Shown: positions 40,401-48,930 of the stretch, piece by piece
How the letters are laid out: each line of letters begins with the position of its first letter
Numbering within the stretch: position 1 is the first letter of the stretch
Source of the DNA: Koleobacter methoxysyntrophicus
Lineage (GTDB): Bacteria > Bacillota > Thermosediminibacteria > Koleobacterales > Koleobacteraceae
Assembly (NCBI RefSeq): GCF_017301615.1
Contig: NZ_CP059066.1
Span: 2,988,888 to 3,052,887 of the forward strand
Direction: 5' to 3'
Length of the DNA stretch: 64,000 bases
The notes under the pieces: generated by a model
Told to the model about the DNA's origin: nothing
Database searches by the model: none
What the model saw: only the letters and a program-made list of their open reading frames with translations
Position numbers and translations under genes: made by a program

Positions 40401-42950
40401 GACCGCTTCAATTTCTGCATTTATGTTTTCCGCCGCAAGCCTGGGCATTAAAACAGCATTGATTTTCCCGTTTATATCCTGGACCTTTCCTGAATCTGCT
40501 CTGCCGACGGTAAACACTATATCCGCTTTTCTGTTCTTTAATATGTCGAATCCTGCAACGGGCGGAAGGTTTATTACTTCACAGCACTTGTCGGATAAAG
40601 GTTTGCCGGCAGTATCCGCCTGACGGAGATCGGTCGGGCCTATGAATTCGGGGATCGTTTCTTCACCGAACCGCTCTTTTACGGCCAGCTCAAACAGATA
40701 CCGGCCGACATGGTCGGTATGCAGAACGGGTTCTATACTGTTTCCGTCGTCGAGGATTACCCATTCTTCATCCTCAAAGCTGCCGTTGTTGTTGGCGTCG
40801 TATTTATACCGCCATATCCGCTGTTCTATATGGTCACCGTCCGGCGAATAGCTCAGATCATACAGGGTAATTGCCGCACTGCCGGGGCCGTCTTCTTTCG
40901 GATCGCGGATTGCGGTTGAATAGACATAGAAGTCTGCAACTGGAGGCAGATCGGGCATGATTTCGAGTTTTCTTTCGTACCAGTCGGAGTAGTGCCCGGC
41001 TTCGTTTTTGACCCGCACCCTTACAGTGTATTCGCCCGGCTCCTTGAACAGTACGGTGCGTATTTTTTTGTCAGACGATGCAGCAATCTTTATACTGTCT
41101 GCCGAAACGCCTTCGGGCGGCAGAAACTCCCATTCGGTTTCGTCCCAGATCATGGGATACCGGTCGGATGTTACGCTGTTCGATGCGTCGAATACTATTT
41201 TGCGGTTCTGCTTCAGCCTGCCGGTGAAATCGAAGTACGCTTCCGGAACGGCAGGAAGCACTTCTATTGTCTTCTGTGTCGTATCCCTCTCGCCGTCGCT
41301 GTCGCGTACCGTAAGCCGAATAGTGTACGTGCCCGGCTCGTCGAACCATACTTCGGACCTCTCGCCCGAAAGTTCGCCGACCATGCCGGTCGAGGGTGAT
41401 ACGCTCCAGGAATGGCTGACGATATACCCGTCCGGATCGTAAGATGCCGACCTTATGATAACGCCGTCGCCCTGTACAACCTCAGAGGGTGCGCGTATAA
41501 CCGCAACCGGCGGCTCGGGTTCGGGCGGCGGTGGCGGGTCGTCGTCTCCTCCGCCGGGAGGCGGGTCCTCACCTCCACTACCGGGCGGCGGTTCTTCTGC
41601 CGATGTTTCGCCGATAACGCGTTCGGCTTCAGCTTCGTCCGTTTTGTTCAGCACGGGGTCCCAGACTCTTACCCGCGCCCAGATGCTGTCGCCGGGTGAT
41701 GCACTGTATGCCGTCAGATTGTAATACGGGCTGCTGGTTCCAGGGTTGATACCTTCTTCGGGCGTCAGCCATGTATCGTTGTGTTTTGCCCACCAGCGGT
41801 AGCCGAAATATCCAGCGCTGCTGGTTGAAACTAAGCCGCTGGCGTCAAGTTTTACGGCTACGTCCTGTTCTGTGCCCGATTCGAGTGCAGGCGGTGTCAG
41901 GTGTATAACAAGATCCGCTGTAACCGATCCCGATGGCGGTGGCGGTGGTGGTGGCGGCGGCTGCTGCTCGGGTTCGACTGTAAGCAGGATCTGGCCGAGC
42001 CTATCCTCCGAAAATATATCGTTATACTGCGTTGATGCGTAACCTGCAAACAATAACGGAACGGTATGTGTGCCGGGTTCATAATCGCTGCGCTTAAAGG
42101 TATGCGCGTAGGTTACTGTCACTTTGTTGTCAGTAGACGCTCCCGGGTTTATAATGCTCCTGTTTCCCGTAAAGCCCTGGTTAAAAGGGTCTATTACCTG
42201 GGCAGCATATGTGTTTTTTATACTGGCGCAGCCGCGCGGTGTGGCGGTTACTGTTAGGGTTATGACTGCCGTTACGCTGTCGCTGTCGGCAGGGATCGTC
42301 AGGGCTGTCGGATACTGTGCGTCTAACTGAAAATCTACACTGCCCGGAAGCGGCGGGACGAGGAACGTAGCATAGTAAAGCTTGCCGTTTAGACCGATGT
42401 GGTATGTTTTTATACTCCCGTATGATTTTACCGTCGGCGGCGCCTGGACTATTGCTTTTGTTTTGCTTAAATGGGAAGCAACAGTAAGCGTCGTTGCGTT
42501 GTGGCCGATCAGCCTGGAGTAAAAGGCATGATCACCTTGTTTATCGCGTAAAGGTTCCCAGCTTTCCAAAGCATCCGGTCTTTCAACAAAATTCCACGTC
42601 TCCGGCGGCCTGGTCGGTGTTATGTCGTCGGGGAAGGCGTGGTTCGTGAATTCCTTGTCGTAGTAGGTGTAGCCCAGATATCGATACTCGCTCCCTTTAC
42701 GGTCGCCCCAGGGACTGCCGTAGACTATCAGCCCATACTTTACAAATGTATCCCAGTTCGCAGGACGGCCGCTTTCGCTTTCGATTGGGATATCCAACTC
42801 TCTCAGTATATCTATAAACTGGTCCTCATTATACGGCGGCATGTCCGGCATTGAAGCTGAAGCGGTAGTCCTGTCCGCACCGGGCTGGCATATGCCAGAA
42901 AGAAGTACAAAAACAAGGATTAATGATACTATGCGGTGAAAAAACCTCAA
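37491..42950 (-). CDS. Giant secreted PKD / lectin / vWA-like surface protein
   Basis: About 1819 residues from a TTG at 42950 with GGGAGGT seven bases upstream; the longer frame has no site. A signal peptide (FFHRIVSLILVFVLLSGIC) is followed by two Pro/Gly-rich linkers near residues 330 and 460, several PKD-type domains (PPVAxFxxxP..), and around 810-1155 a vWA-like domain (DIVFTVGRADSGK, later NIHFVGLGTDANK) that appears split by an inserted concanavalin-like lectin domain (MGFMFRMQDENNYYVYIIDN). Further PKD-like units follow. Probably an extracellular adhesin or glycan-binding protein. Confidence 0.7.
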   Translation of the reverse strand: MRFFHRIVSLILVFVLLSGICQPGADRTTASASMPDMPPYNEDQFIDILRELDIPIESESGRPANWDTFVKYGLIVYGSPWGDRKGSEYRYLGYTYYDKEFTNHAFPDDITPTRPPETWNFVERPDALESWEPLRDKQGDHAFYSRLIGHNATTLTVASHLSKTKAIVQAPPTVKSYGSIKTYHIGLNGKLYYATFLVPPLPGSVDFQLDAQYPTALTIPADSDSVTAVITLTVTATPRGCASIKNTYAAQVIDPFNQGFTGNRSIINPGASTDNKVTVTYAHTFKRSDYEPGTHTVPLLFAGYASTQYNDIFSEDRLGQILLTVEPEQQPPPPPPPPPSGSVTADLVIHLTPPALESGTEQDVAVKLDASGLVSTSSAGYFGYRWWAKHNDTWLTPEEGINPGTSSPYYNLTAYSASPGDSIWARVRVWDPVLNKTDEAEAERVIGETSAEEPPPGSGGEDPPPGGGDDDPPPPPEPEPPVAVIRAPSEVVQGDGVIIRSASYDPDGYIVSHSWSVSPSTGMVGELSGERSEVWFDEPGTYTIRLTVRDSDGERDTTQKTIEVLPAVPEAYFDFTGRLKQNRKIVFDASNSVTSDRYPMIWDETEWEFLPPEGVSADSIKIAASSDKKIRTVLFKEPGEYTVRVRVKNEAGHYSDWYERKLEIMPDLPPVADFYVYSTAIRDPKEDGPGSAAITLYDLSYSPDGDHIEQRIWRYKYDANNNGSFEDEEWVILDDGNSIEPVLHTDHVGRYLFELAVKERFGEETIPEFIGPTDLRQADTAGKPLSDKCCEVINLPPVAGFDILKNRKADIVFTVGRADSGKVQDINGKINAVLMPRLAAENINAEIEAVKTAVVSTETQDPQDIFSSWVSFYVGSSSTPPQNAWSYDSELNAVVCNIGSRPALGWYNPSAFDTKDLTISYTLGIRNDATQFVHGEMGFMFRMQDENNYYVYIIDNHSACGNVRYDQRSVLAKVTNGRFQVVKVGGSFPYFHRGQIWNIRIEAKGNTIKVYRDGSLDIEWTDPDPAYYDHGSYGFYAWDQRSAYFKDIQITSESIKTLDEALKSTTWRSNATRFLVNISDITLPELDSETKLGEILSHTLTGNIHFVGLGTDANKSQYETFIAQNNDSGRFFYNTDMNDALSRLADYILEILNMQPDYTALYALVGEEVSYETTYSDGENDPKYQDRWYYYHDPTYFENSLGLAPFSGQYLSEPVTKFKHTGMYEIHYQARDNPKDDSRFDSYRLWSSPSLNRMYLYVHRKPIAAYAAELEPVNSNTTVVYQKSNIDFSGEGGRWAEWCPQFSAPEGAVIKTIEFRTPRADDDYWRGTLSVKGYKDGAWHIIKNYSQYAYTSEPISDTINVDGDGYTKVQFYFEMYDKAKSAGGSPDGSYIKITYIIDSVTSYNVNLVNHSYDPDHQTAPDRGIEEEEWLWREVTETSWNTGRLTSAEPNKSYLVWLRVRDREGVWSDPYVSMLSTVQENLPPVAQFAVDPSVQVVHKTIEITDMSYDPNGDPIAEQRWMVKKPDGEWLDYGSTPPTDIPSLGEGEYTIELTVRDDPSVGSPLWSEAYTQQVMVIPENSKPAAGFSVNPDPVIADEFYEIIDLSSDPDGDPIVAYEWRVRKPDGTWAAVTEWLDTFEEMGFDDGEYLIRLRVMDDPTGRHPALTPMWSDPFDLTVTVEGRLIVIGRSDKSITRRATAMLLSAETEGRAYRVDVHVWYKENDFVSSSTNLVTTLVPDEPLTDPPQDRMTWHSRRVKGDRDLVLVVPFNIPDGVYPVTFKAYKRRSDGSIKVEEDTIMIRVKDSIHDYLYFELIGPLPEFK

Positions 42951-43026
42951 ATTATCTACCTCCCTTAGAATTTGAAGCATAGAAAAAGAGAGGGCATTCT
43001 TTCTGCCCCCTCCCCCTGTTATTCTG

Positions 43027-44463
43027 TTATTGGTCCTTCGACCAGCCGAACATGAAGATGTTCCAGTGAAGTGTAGCACCGTCAGGGTCTCTTGTACCTG
43101 AGCGGTAAAGCACCTGCAGGTCGCCGAAACTTTTCTTGATCCTGACGTTGTAGTCGATCTCGCCTCTCAGCTCGCGCTTTATATAGGTATCCAGTGCAAA
43201 CTTCATAATTTCCTTTAACGTGCGGTCGTCTACATCCAGCAGCACCGAAAGCGCTTTCTCTACACGTGCCGTATACGGCGGATAGAGCCTGTTATACTGC
43301 GGATCGTCTACGTTGCGGTTGTACCTTTCAAGCTTTGTTAAACGCATATGTGTAAAGCTCTTAAAACCATCATAATCTCTCTGTTTTTTTTCCATCAATG
43401 TAAAACCGAATGGAAAAATGGTATATATATCCGGATATTCTGGAGCAAACCATATTGTAGCTAAAGAAGGACTACCGAAATTGTCTTCAGGCATGTGATT
43501 CACTCTTACTGTATGGTGTTCCATAAATAGCGCCTTTACCATATCCACTATCCGCCTGTTGGCGTCAGGAACAATATCCTCGCGGAAGGTTATCCATTCG
43601 TTTGTCGTCCAGTGCCTCAGCTTGAACTGGCCCGTCGATTCGTCGTAGTAGAAATACTGGTCGAACACCCTCGGCCTCTTGCTGAGCGCCGGTAGGCTGG
43701 TCTGCCCGGCTCTGTAGGTCTCGTATTTTAGCAGCTGGTCCTCTGTCACCCGCATGGTAAACCGCTCTATGGCATCGGGTCGGCTGAATATGCTGTTATC
43801 CGGTAGACCCTGCTCCGGCAGACGTTCAGCAACTATGCGGGGAACGAAACGATAAACCTCTCTAGCCACCCAACGCGTTTCATACCCTAAACTATCTAAT
43901 CTGAACAACTCTTCTCTTCGTTTTTCATCCGGCAGCGACCTGATATATGCCGTCAGCTCCTCGTCCAGTTCGTACTCGCCCGTGTCGTAGTAGACCTCGA
44001 ATACGAACTCGTCCTCGCCGGGCTCCATCTTCTCCAGGTAGACCGTCCTGGCCGCTCCGTCCCACCTGACACGGTAGCCCAGACCCTCGCCTGCCGCACG
44101 AACCGGCAGATACAGCTTGCCGTCTATCGTGCGCGGTGCCTCGTCCAGCATCTGATACATATACCTCTCCGGCGTCCAGTATTTTATATATACATGGTAT
44201 CCTACAGTGAATTCTGCCGCTCGCTCGCCCAGACGGCCTACCGCTGTCTGCGTCGCATCGTCCCAGCTTACCTCGGCACCCAGCGCCTCAAACAGCGAAC
44301 GCATCGGTAGAAACAGGCGGCCGTTTATCTCACGAGCCGCATCTGTCAGCTCCACAGGCTCGCCGTCTACTACTACCGATACGCCCTGTGCATATGACGC
44401 ACCCGGCAGTAATATCTGTGCCAGAAACAGCACGGTTAACATTAATGTTAAACTCTTCCTCAA
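43027..44463 (-). CDS. Secreted protein with copper-amine-oxidase-type stalk domain
   Basis: About 478 residues; start TTG at 44463 (AAGGGGTG nine bases upstream) or 44469. Signal peptide (SLTLMLTVLFLAQILLPG), then two CuAO N1-type halves with GRLFLPMRSLFEALGAEVSW and GKLYLPVRAAGEGLGYRVRW, residues about 28-150. The remaining 330 residues are unrecognised, rich in Arg, Tyr and Glu. Stalk domains are common on Clostridia surfaces. It is just upstream of the giant PKD gene and probably shares its promoter at 44505. Confidence 0.75.
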   Translation of the reverse strand: MRKSLTLMLTVLFLAQILLPGASYAQGVSVVVDGEPVELTDAAREINGRLFLPMRSLFEALGAEVSWDDATQTAVGRLGERAAEFTVGYHVYIKYWTPERYMYQMLDEAPRTIDGKLYLPVRAAGEGLGYRVRWDGAARTVYLEKMEPGEDEFVFEVYYDTGEYELDEELTAYIRSLPDEKRREELFRLDSLGYETRWVAREVYRFVPRIVAERLPEQGLPDNSIFSRPDAIERFTMRVTEDQLLKYETYRAGQTSLPALSKRPRVFDQYFYYDESTGQFKLRHWTTNEWITFREDIVPDANRRIVDMVKALFMEHHTVRVNHMPEDNFGSPSLATIWFAPEYPDIYTIFPFGFTLMEKKQRDYDGFKSFTHMRLTKLERYNRNVDDPQYNRLYPPYTARVEKALSVLLDVDDRTLKEIMKFALDTYIKRELRGEIDYNVRIKKSFGDLQVLYRSGTRDPDGATLHWNIFMFGWSKDQ

Positions 44464-44504
44464 GGCCAATCACACCCCTTCTGGCAGTTTTGTCCTATAC
44501 TTCC

Positions 44505-44533
44505 ATTGTACCACAATCCACCAAAAAGGACAA
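44505..44533 (-). promoter_or_regulatory. Promoter for the stalk/giant protein operon
   Basis: -35 TTGTCC (44528-44533), 17-base spacer, -10 TACAAT (44505-44510) on the minus strand, about 40 bases before the start codon. Confidence 0.6.
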
Positions 44534-44704
44534 CCGCGAACGAAAAAAACAAAATAAAAATTCAACCCGCACAGTTTGGGTCGAATTATCAGTACAAAAT
44601 GCCTCTCAGACGCACGTTTTGCCCCTAAATTTGAGAGTTCTGCTGTGGGGGTATAGAATAATATGTCTTTTAAGAAAATGCTTTTTAAAGGTAAAATATA
44701 ACTA

Positions 44705-45247
44705 TCAATAAAGAGGTTTGTTACCTTGTCCATTTTTAAACCAATCGATTATTTGACTGAACCTCCTAACTGGTATTATATTCCCTTCATTTCTAATTTT
44801 ATCTATAATTTTTTGCCCTTTTATATGATCTATGTATTGATTAATATATGCATCATATAGAATACCCATGGTTCCCAATAAAGGTATATTACGTTTCTGG
44901 TATATTGGAAATATTTGGGGAATATTATCACTCACTGCAGTACCGTTTAGCTTTTTTGCTATTACCAAGACGGCAGATTCTCCGCTATCACAATAATTTA
45001 ACATTTGAGCAAACTCTTTTAAATCATCTATTTCGCTAATAGTATATAATTTCATCCACTCCTTCTCAACTGCTTTTTCAATCCGTGGTCTGAGTGGTTT
45101 GTATCTTATTGCTTCTACATAAACTTCCGCAGGTATAACAATCTTGTTTCTATATAAGGTTTCTAATAAATAAAAAGCATTTCCTGATAACATATTACTG
45201 AGTGTTGATGTATCAATAACAAGAGGAGGTTTATTCTGCAAATACAT
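44705..45247 (-). CDS. PIN-domain protein (DUF3368-like)
   Basis: 180 residues. VIDTSTLSNML near the start, a Glu in AEVYVEAI, CDSGESAVLVIAKKL and LLGTMGIL match the PIN-like DUF3368 layout of toxin nucleases. It starts within the last 17 bases of the preceding gene, as toxin genes usually do. That gene is truncated by the IS, so if it is the antitoxin the pair is damaged. Confidence 0.6.
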   Translation of the reverse strand: MYLQNKPPLVIDTSTLSNMLSGNAFYLLETLYRNKIVIPAEVYVEAIRYKPLRPRIEKAVEKEWMKLYTISEIDDLKEFAQMLNYCDSGESAVLVIAKKLNGTAVSDNIPQIFPIYQKRNIPLLGTMGILYDAYINQYIDHIKGQKIIDKIRNEGNIIPVRRFSQIIDWFKNGQGNKPLY

Positions 45248-45498
45248 CTACCTCCTCTTCGTCACTTATTAAATCTTTTGGATTTATTCCGGCATCTTCT
45301 AAATACTGGATATATTTGTTATATGTTATTTTGTTATTTTCGTAATTACTCCTTGCCAGTTGTATATAATCCGGAGAAATATATTGATCATTCGTAGGTT
45401 TAGCCAAACTAGTATTGTATCCAAGTTTTGCTGTTTCTTTTATTATTTTTACATTCTTTAAATTCTCAAACTCAGTAGAATTAATGAACTCTAACTCT
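45231..45498 (-). pseudogene. C-terminal remnant of the PIN gene partner
   Basis: An open frame enters from the IS boundary and gives about 88 residues (ending NPKDLISDEEEVDVFAE) before the TAA at 45231. There is no start codon on this side. Being adjacent and overlapping, it was probably the antitoxin or regulator of the PIN protein. Family not recognised. Confidence 0.5.
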
Positions 45499-45791
45499 TT
45501 GAACCTCCCCTGACTGAAGTCAGAGGATTCCGAGTTTTACTTCCCGGAACTTCGTGCCTGCCTCGGGTACGCGGCCGTGAGAGTCCCTGGGCCGTAGGCC
45601 CGACTCCTTACCCAGCACGAGCCTGAAACCCATACCGGCATACGCCGTACTTTACCGGGTGCAAGCAACCAGCGGGTTCGTGCCTGATCCACTATACCAC
45701 CGTATAGGTGGCATGGATGCCCCCCTGTCGCCAGAAAGGTCTTCCAGACGGATTCGGAACCCGTCCGGCGTGAAATAAATGTGGAATAGGT
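45499..45791 (-). ncRNA. TnpB omega RNA (reRNA), IS copy 2
   Basis: Identical scaffold to copy 1. Its guide would be read from 45479-45498, within the truncated partner gene, and so differs from that of copy 1. Confidence 0.65.
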
Positions 45792-47126
45792 TTATGAACA
45801 GTATTTAAGCCGGAAGTTCCGGCCTATTCCCAGGGAGCCGATAAAGTCTGAATTGACATCATATATCCCGCAGCTGGGGCATTTCGCCAGGTCAACACCG
45901 CCGGTTCCCTCCCCGTCCTTGCCTTTGTTATAGCGGACAATGGTCGGGAATCCGCAGTAGGGACAACACGATGACGTCTCTTTCGGTGACACCCGGCAGG
46001 TGACTATCCCTTCGTGCAGCGCCTTGTAACTTGTATACCGAAAGATCCGCCCCTTCACCCAGAAGATAAATTTTTGGTTCAGTTGGTGCGACCTGGTTCC
46101 CTTGGAAGGCTTAAGGCTGTCCAGGTATTCGAATACGATGATTTTAGCACCGTGAATTTTGGCAAATTCCACTATCTGCCTGGATACCCGGTGGGCAATG
46201 TCGTCGTTCAGGTTGGAAATTTTGTTCCATAAGTGTTTTGCGAAACGTTCGCCTTCCGGTATGACCCTGGTTTCCTTTTGAAGGTTGACTATCTTCTCCA
46301 GATACCGCTTCCTAAGGTGGTTGTCTTTTGCAGCGGATATAAACTTTGCCGCATAGACCCTGCCTTCGGTATCCTGGATAGTCATTACTGCATGGCGGTT
46401 TATACCCAAGTCGATTGCACAGATCTTCAGCGAAGGCTCTTTGACAAGTTCCCTGATCTTTCTTAAGTCCGGCTTTGCAACCTGCACAATGGGTACGTGC
46501 AGTTCCCAGCCGGTCGGCTTCTTGACTAGCATGGGAGAACCGGCAGCATAGCTATCTGGAACAGTGAATGGCTGTAGGAGTGTAACTTTCCGGTAAGTAT
46601 AGGACTTCCCGGTGAACATCTTGAGCAGAATGTGGTTGGGGTCTATCCATTTGTATTCGGTATCGTAGTAGCTCAGCCAGCAGTTGTTGTCTTCTGGATA
46701 TTGCGGCGGACGTTCCTTGAATTCGATGGGCTTTCTACCTTTGGCAACACGTTTCAGGTTCTTCTCTTCGTGCCTGCGTTTTCTTTCCTGCCACTTCTCA
46801 TAGCTCGTCTTCCATGCCAAAGCCTTGCCGTGGGCTTCGGCGATGGCGCTCCTCCGAAAGCCGGAAGGAAGTTTGGGAAACTCCCTGTCAAAAGGATACT
46901 CCGGATACAGGTTGTCTTTTGTCTGGTGAGTCAGCTTTTCGGCTTCATTCAGCCATTTGTTGTGATCGATTATTTCCCGGTGTTCCTGAAAGACCTGGAG
47001 GTAGTAGGAAACCACCTGTCGGTACAGTGCGATGGTGTGAAGAGCTCGCTTCTCTACGTCAGCCGGCATGAGCAGGTTATACCGGAGAGTTTTAGTGAAC
47101 CCGTGCAGGTGCGGCATTTTTGTCAC
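45792..47126 (-). CDS. tnpB: TnpB RNA-guided nuclease, IS copy 2
   Basis: 444 residues, identical in sequence to the copy at 28395-29729, with the same catalytic residues and zinc finger. No sign of decay, which points to recent movement or recombination. Confidence 0.9.
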   Translation of the reverse strand: MTKMPHLHGFTKTLRYNLLMPADVEKRALHTIALYRQVVSYYLQVFQEHREIIDHNKWLNEAEKLTHQTKDNLYPEYPFDREFPKLPSGFRRSAIAEAHGKALAWKTSYEKWQERKRRHEEKNLKRVAKGRKPIEFKERPPQYPEDNNCWLSYYDTEYKWIDPNHILLKMFTGKSYTYRKVTLLQPFTVPDSYAAGSPMLVKKPTGWELHVPIVQVAKPDLRKIRELVKEPSLKICAIDLGINRHAVMTIQDTEGRVYAAKFISAAKDNHLRKRYLEKIVNLQKETRVIPEGERFAKHLWNKISNLNDDIAHRVSRQIVEFAKIHGAKIIVFEYLDSLKPSKGTRSHQLNQKFIFWVKGRIFRYTSYKALHEGIVTCRVSPKETSSCCPYCGFPTIVRYNKGKDGEGTGGVDLAKCPSCGIYDVNSDFIGSLGIGRNFRLKYCS

Positions 47127-47520
47127 CTGCCTTCTGGGTTTCGATGTACTTTTTAACCGCTTCTTCGGAAATGTGACCGATGGTACCTACGTAGTAGGAA
47201 GGGTTCCAGAGGTGACCGCCCCAGAGTTCCTCCTTGAGTTCAGGAAACTCTTTGAAAAGGAACCGTGCAGAGACACCTTTGAGGACCTTTACCATGCTGG
47301 CTACCAGGTGGTTGGGGGTAGTGCGGACAAAGAGATGCACGTGATCGGGCATTATCTCTATCGTCTCAATAGTGAAGCCGTTGTCTCTGGCGATCTGATA
47401 CAAAAGGTCTTCGAGGTGTTTGGTCACCCTTCCGGTGAGCAGCGGTTTACGATATTTAACGCACCAGACTATATGGTAGGCTATGTTATACACACTGTTA
47501 CGGCCACGTTGGAGTTCCAT
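47092..47520 (-). CDS. tnpA: TnpA Y1 (HUH) transposase, IS copy 2
   Basis: 142 residues, identical to the copy at 29695-30123. HUH and catalytic Tyr intact, overlapping tnpB in the same way. Confidence 0.9.
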   Translation of the reverse strand: MELQRGRNSVYNIAYHIVWCVKYRKPLLTGRVTKHLEDLLYQIARDNGFTIETIEIMPDHVHLFVRTTPNHLVASMVKVLKGVSARFLFKEFPELKEELWGGHLWNPSYYVGTIGHISEEAVKKYIETQKAGDKNAAPARVH

Positions 47521-47637
47521 CGGCTGTTCTCCTTACTTTACTTTTTTGTACATATTATACCATAAGCAGAAGAGCAAAACAATGCCGCACCTAACTCCTG
47601 ACTGAAGTCAGAAGAATGCGGCGCGGAAATTTTCTTC

Positions 47638-48710
47638 AAAAACGCCCCGAAGTATCCTTGCCAGCAGAAGACGAAGCCACCTCCTTTATTACCTTAGAAA
47701 AATCCTTTCAACAAATAAAAAACGAGGGTTCCATCAAAGAAATTGCCAGCCTCGTGATTACCGAGACCAGTTTACCCGGTAAGCTTCGAGTCAATAAATA
47801 CACACAGAAAGAAATCAGAGAGTTAAGGAATTTTGGTTTGGGGTTTAACGCCCTTTTTACCGACCTTGATTGGATTAAAAATTTAGAAGATAAGCTAATT
47901 CCTGCTAATAAAATTTTTAAGTTTATTCGCGGCGAACGTCGTGGCTGGAATCCTATGTTTTACCCCGCCAAGGGGCATGGCATAGAAATGGAATATATTA
48001 GACCAGTCCTGAAATCCCCCAGGAGTGTAACTGGCTTAATTGTCGAGCCTGATGCTGAAGCCTTCTGCTGCTCGAAGGATATTGAGGAACTCCAAACTCT
48101 AGGACACACAGGAGCTTTATCTTGGATCAAAAAGTTCGAGCATGCTGTAAACAAGAAAGGAGTTCCTTTACCTAAAGTCCTTCAAAGAGCAGGAATGCGC
48201 TGGTATGAAATGAAAGACTCAACCACGGCTGACTTCGTAGTATTGATAAACTACGATAAGAGACTTTACATTGGTAAGATGAGGGAGAAAACCTTTATCG
48301 ACCAAAGACTCTCTGGTATGTCTCTAATTAACCAAAGCCTTGACATAAATCTTTGCCACGCCCTATTAAATAGCTCGCTCGGGTTGTTTTATATCGAAGC
48401 TTTGGGATTCGGTAGGGCACTGGGAGCACTTGATTTAAACACCACAAAACTAGAAAAAAGGCTTTTCATGTTAAACCCGTATCTGCTTACCGCCGAACAG
48501 TCGGAGAAAATTAAAGCAAAATTTGCTCCACTTCTTGATAGAGAAATTTTCCCTCTAATGGAAGAACTGGAGTTAGCAGATAGACGGGAATTTGATACCA
48601 CGGTGTTCGAAGCTTTCGGGATTGAAGATTATAGGGATAAAGTAATAAATTCCCTAAAACATTTATATAATATACGCATATCTGTAAAAAATAATAGCAT
48701 TTCAGCGTGA
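47638..48710 (+). pseudogene. Type IIG-like restriction-methyltransferase, 3' part
   Basis: The frame continues the gene broken at 28101: KRPEVSLPAEDEATSFITLE onward, about 357 residues to the TGA at 48708-48710. This part should hold the target recognition domain (LPGKLRVNKYTQKEIREL; LQRAGMRWYEMKD; FVVLINYDKRLYIGKM), typical of the C-terminal half of Eco57I-like enzymes. A spurious start inside the IS gives a longer frame. As assembled it cannot be translated with its methyltransferase half. Confidence 0.8.
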
Positions 48711-48743
48711 ACTACACCGCAATTTATTGGCGGTGTAGTTTAC
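48707..48743. repeat. Inverted repeat at the methyltransferase stop
   Basis: GTGAACTACACCGC and GCGGTGTAGTTTAC form a 14-bp stem with one G-T pair, overlapping the stop codon. GTGAACTAC also begins the elements at 16214 and 56452, so this is either a terminator or a solo IS200/IS605-type end. Confidence 0.5.
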
Positions 48744-48930
48744 ATGAAAAGCAAATAGAAGAAATTTCCTGAAAAATAATCAACGAATATCAGGCAAACT
48801 CTTTCACACGATGATAATCCAAATTGATCTTCTTTATGTTTTCGATATCCTTTTATCCTCCCTACGGCATCAGCCTACACTGGAAACTTTTGATAATGTA
48901 ATTTGCCGTGGGAGGACAAATACCTTTCTT
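48744..48930. other. Intergenic stretch between convergent genes
   Basis: Lies between the plus-strand methyltransferase end and the minus-strand pilB end. Contains an inverted repeat CCTCCCTACGGCA / TGCCGTGGGAGG (48857-48918) with a 37-base loop. No gene seen. Confidence 0.4.

Larger units (their letters stand above)
45499..47637 (-). mobile_element. IS200/IS605-type element, copy 2
   Basis: Same 2139 bases and orientation as copy 1. The DNA right of it is not what lies right of copy 1 but the missing 3' part of the methyltransferase gene, so the two copies are exchange points of a rearrangement. Confidence 0.9.

Noticed and set aside
42951-43079. Longer start of the giant PKD protein
   Set aside because: The extension overlaps the preceding gene, has no ribosome site and hides the signal peptide; TTG at 42950 with GGGAGGT fits better.
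28102-47637. Inversion between the two IS copies
   Set aside because: Both copies have the same orientation, so recombination between them gives deletion, integration or amplification, not inversion.
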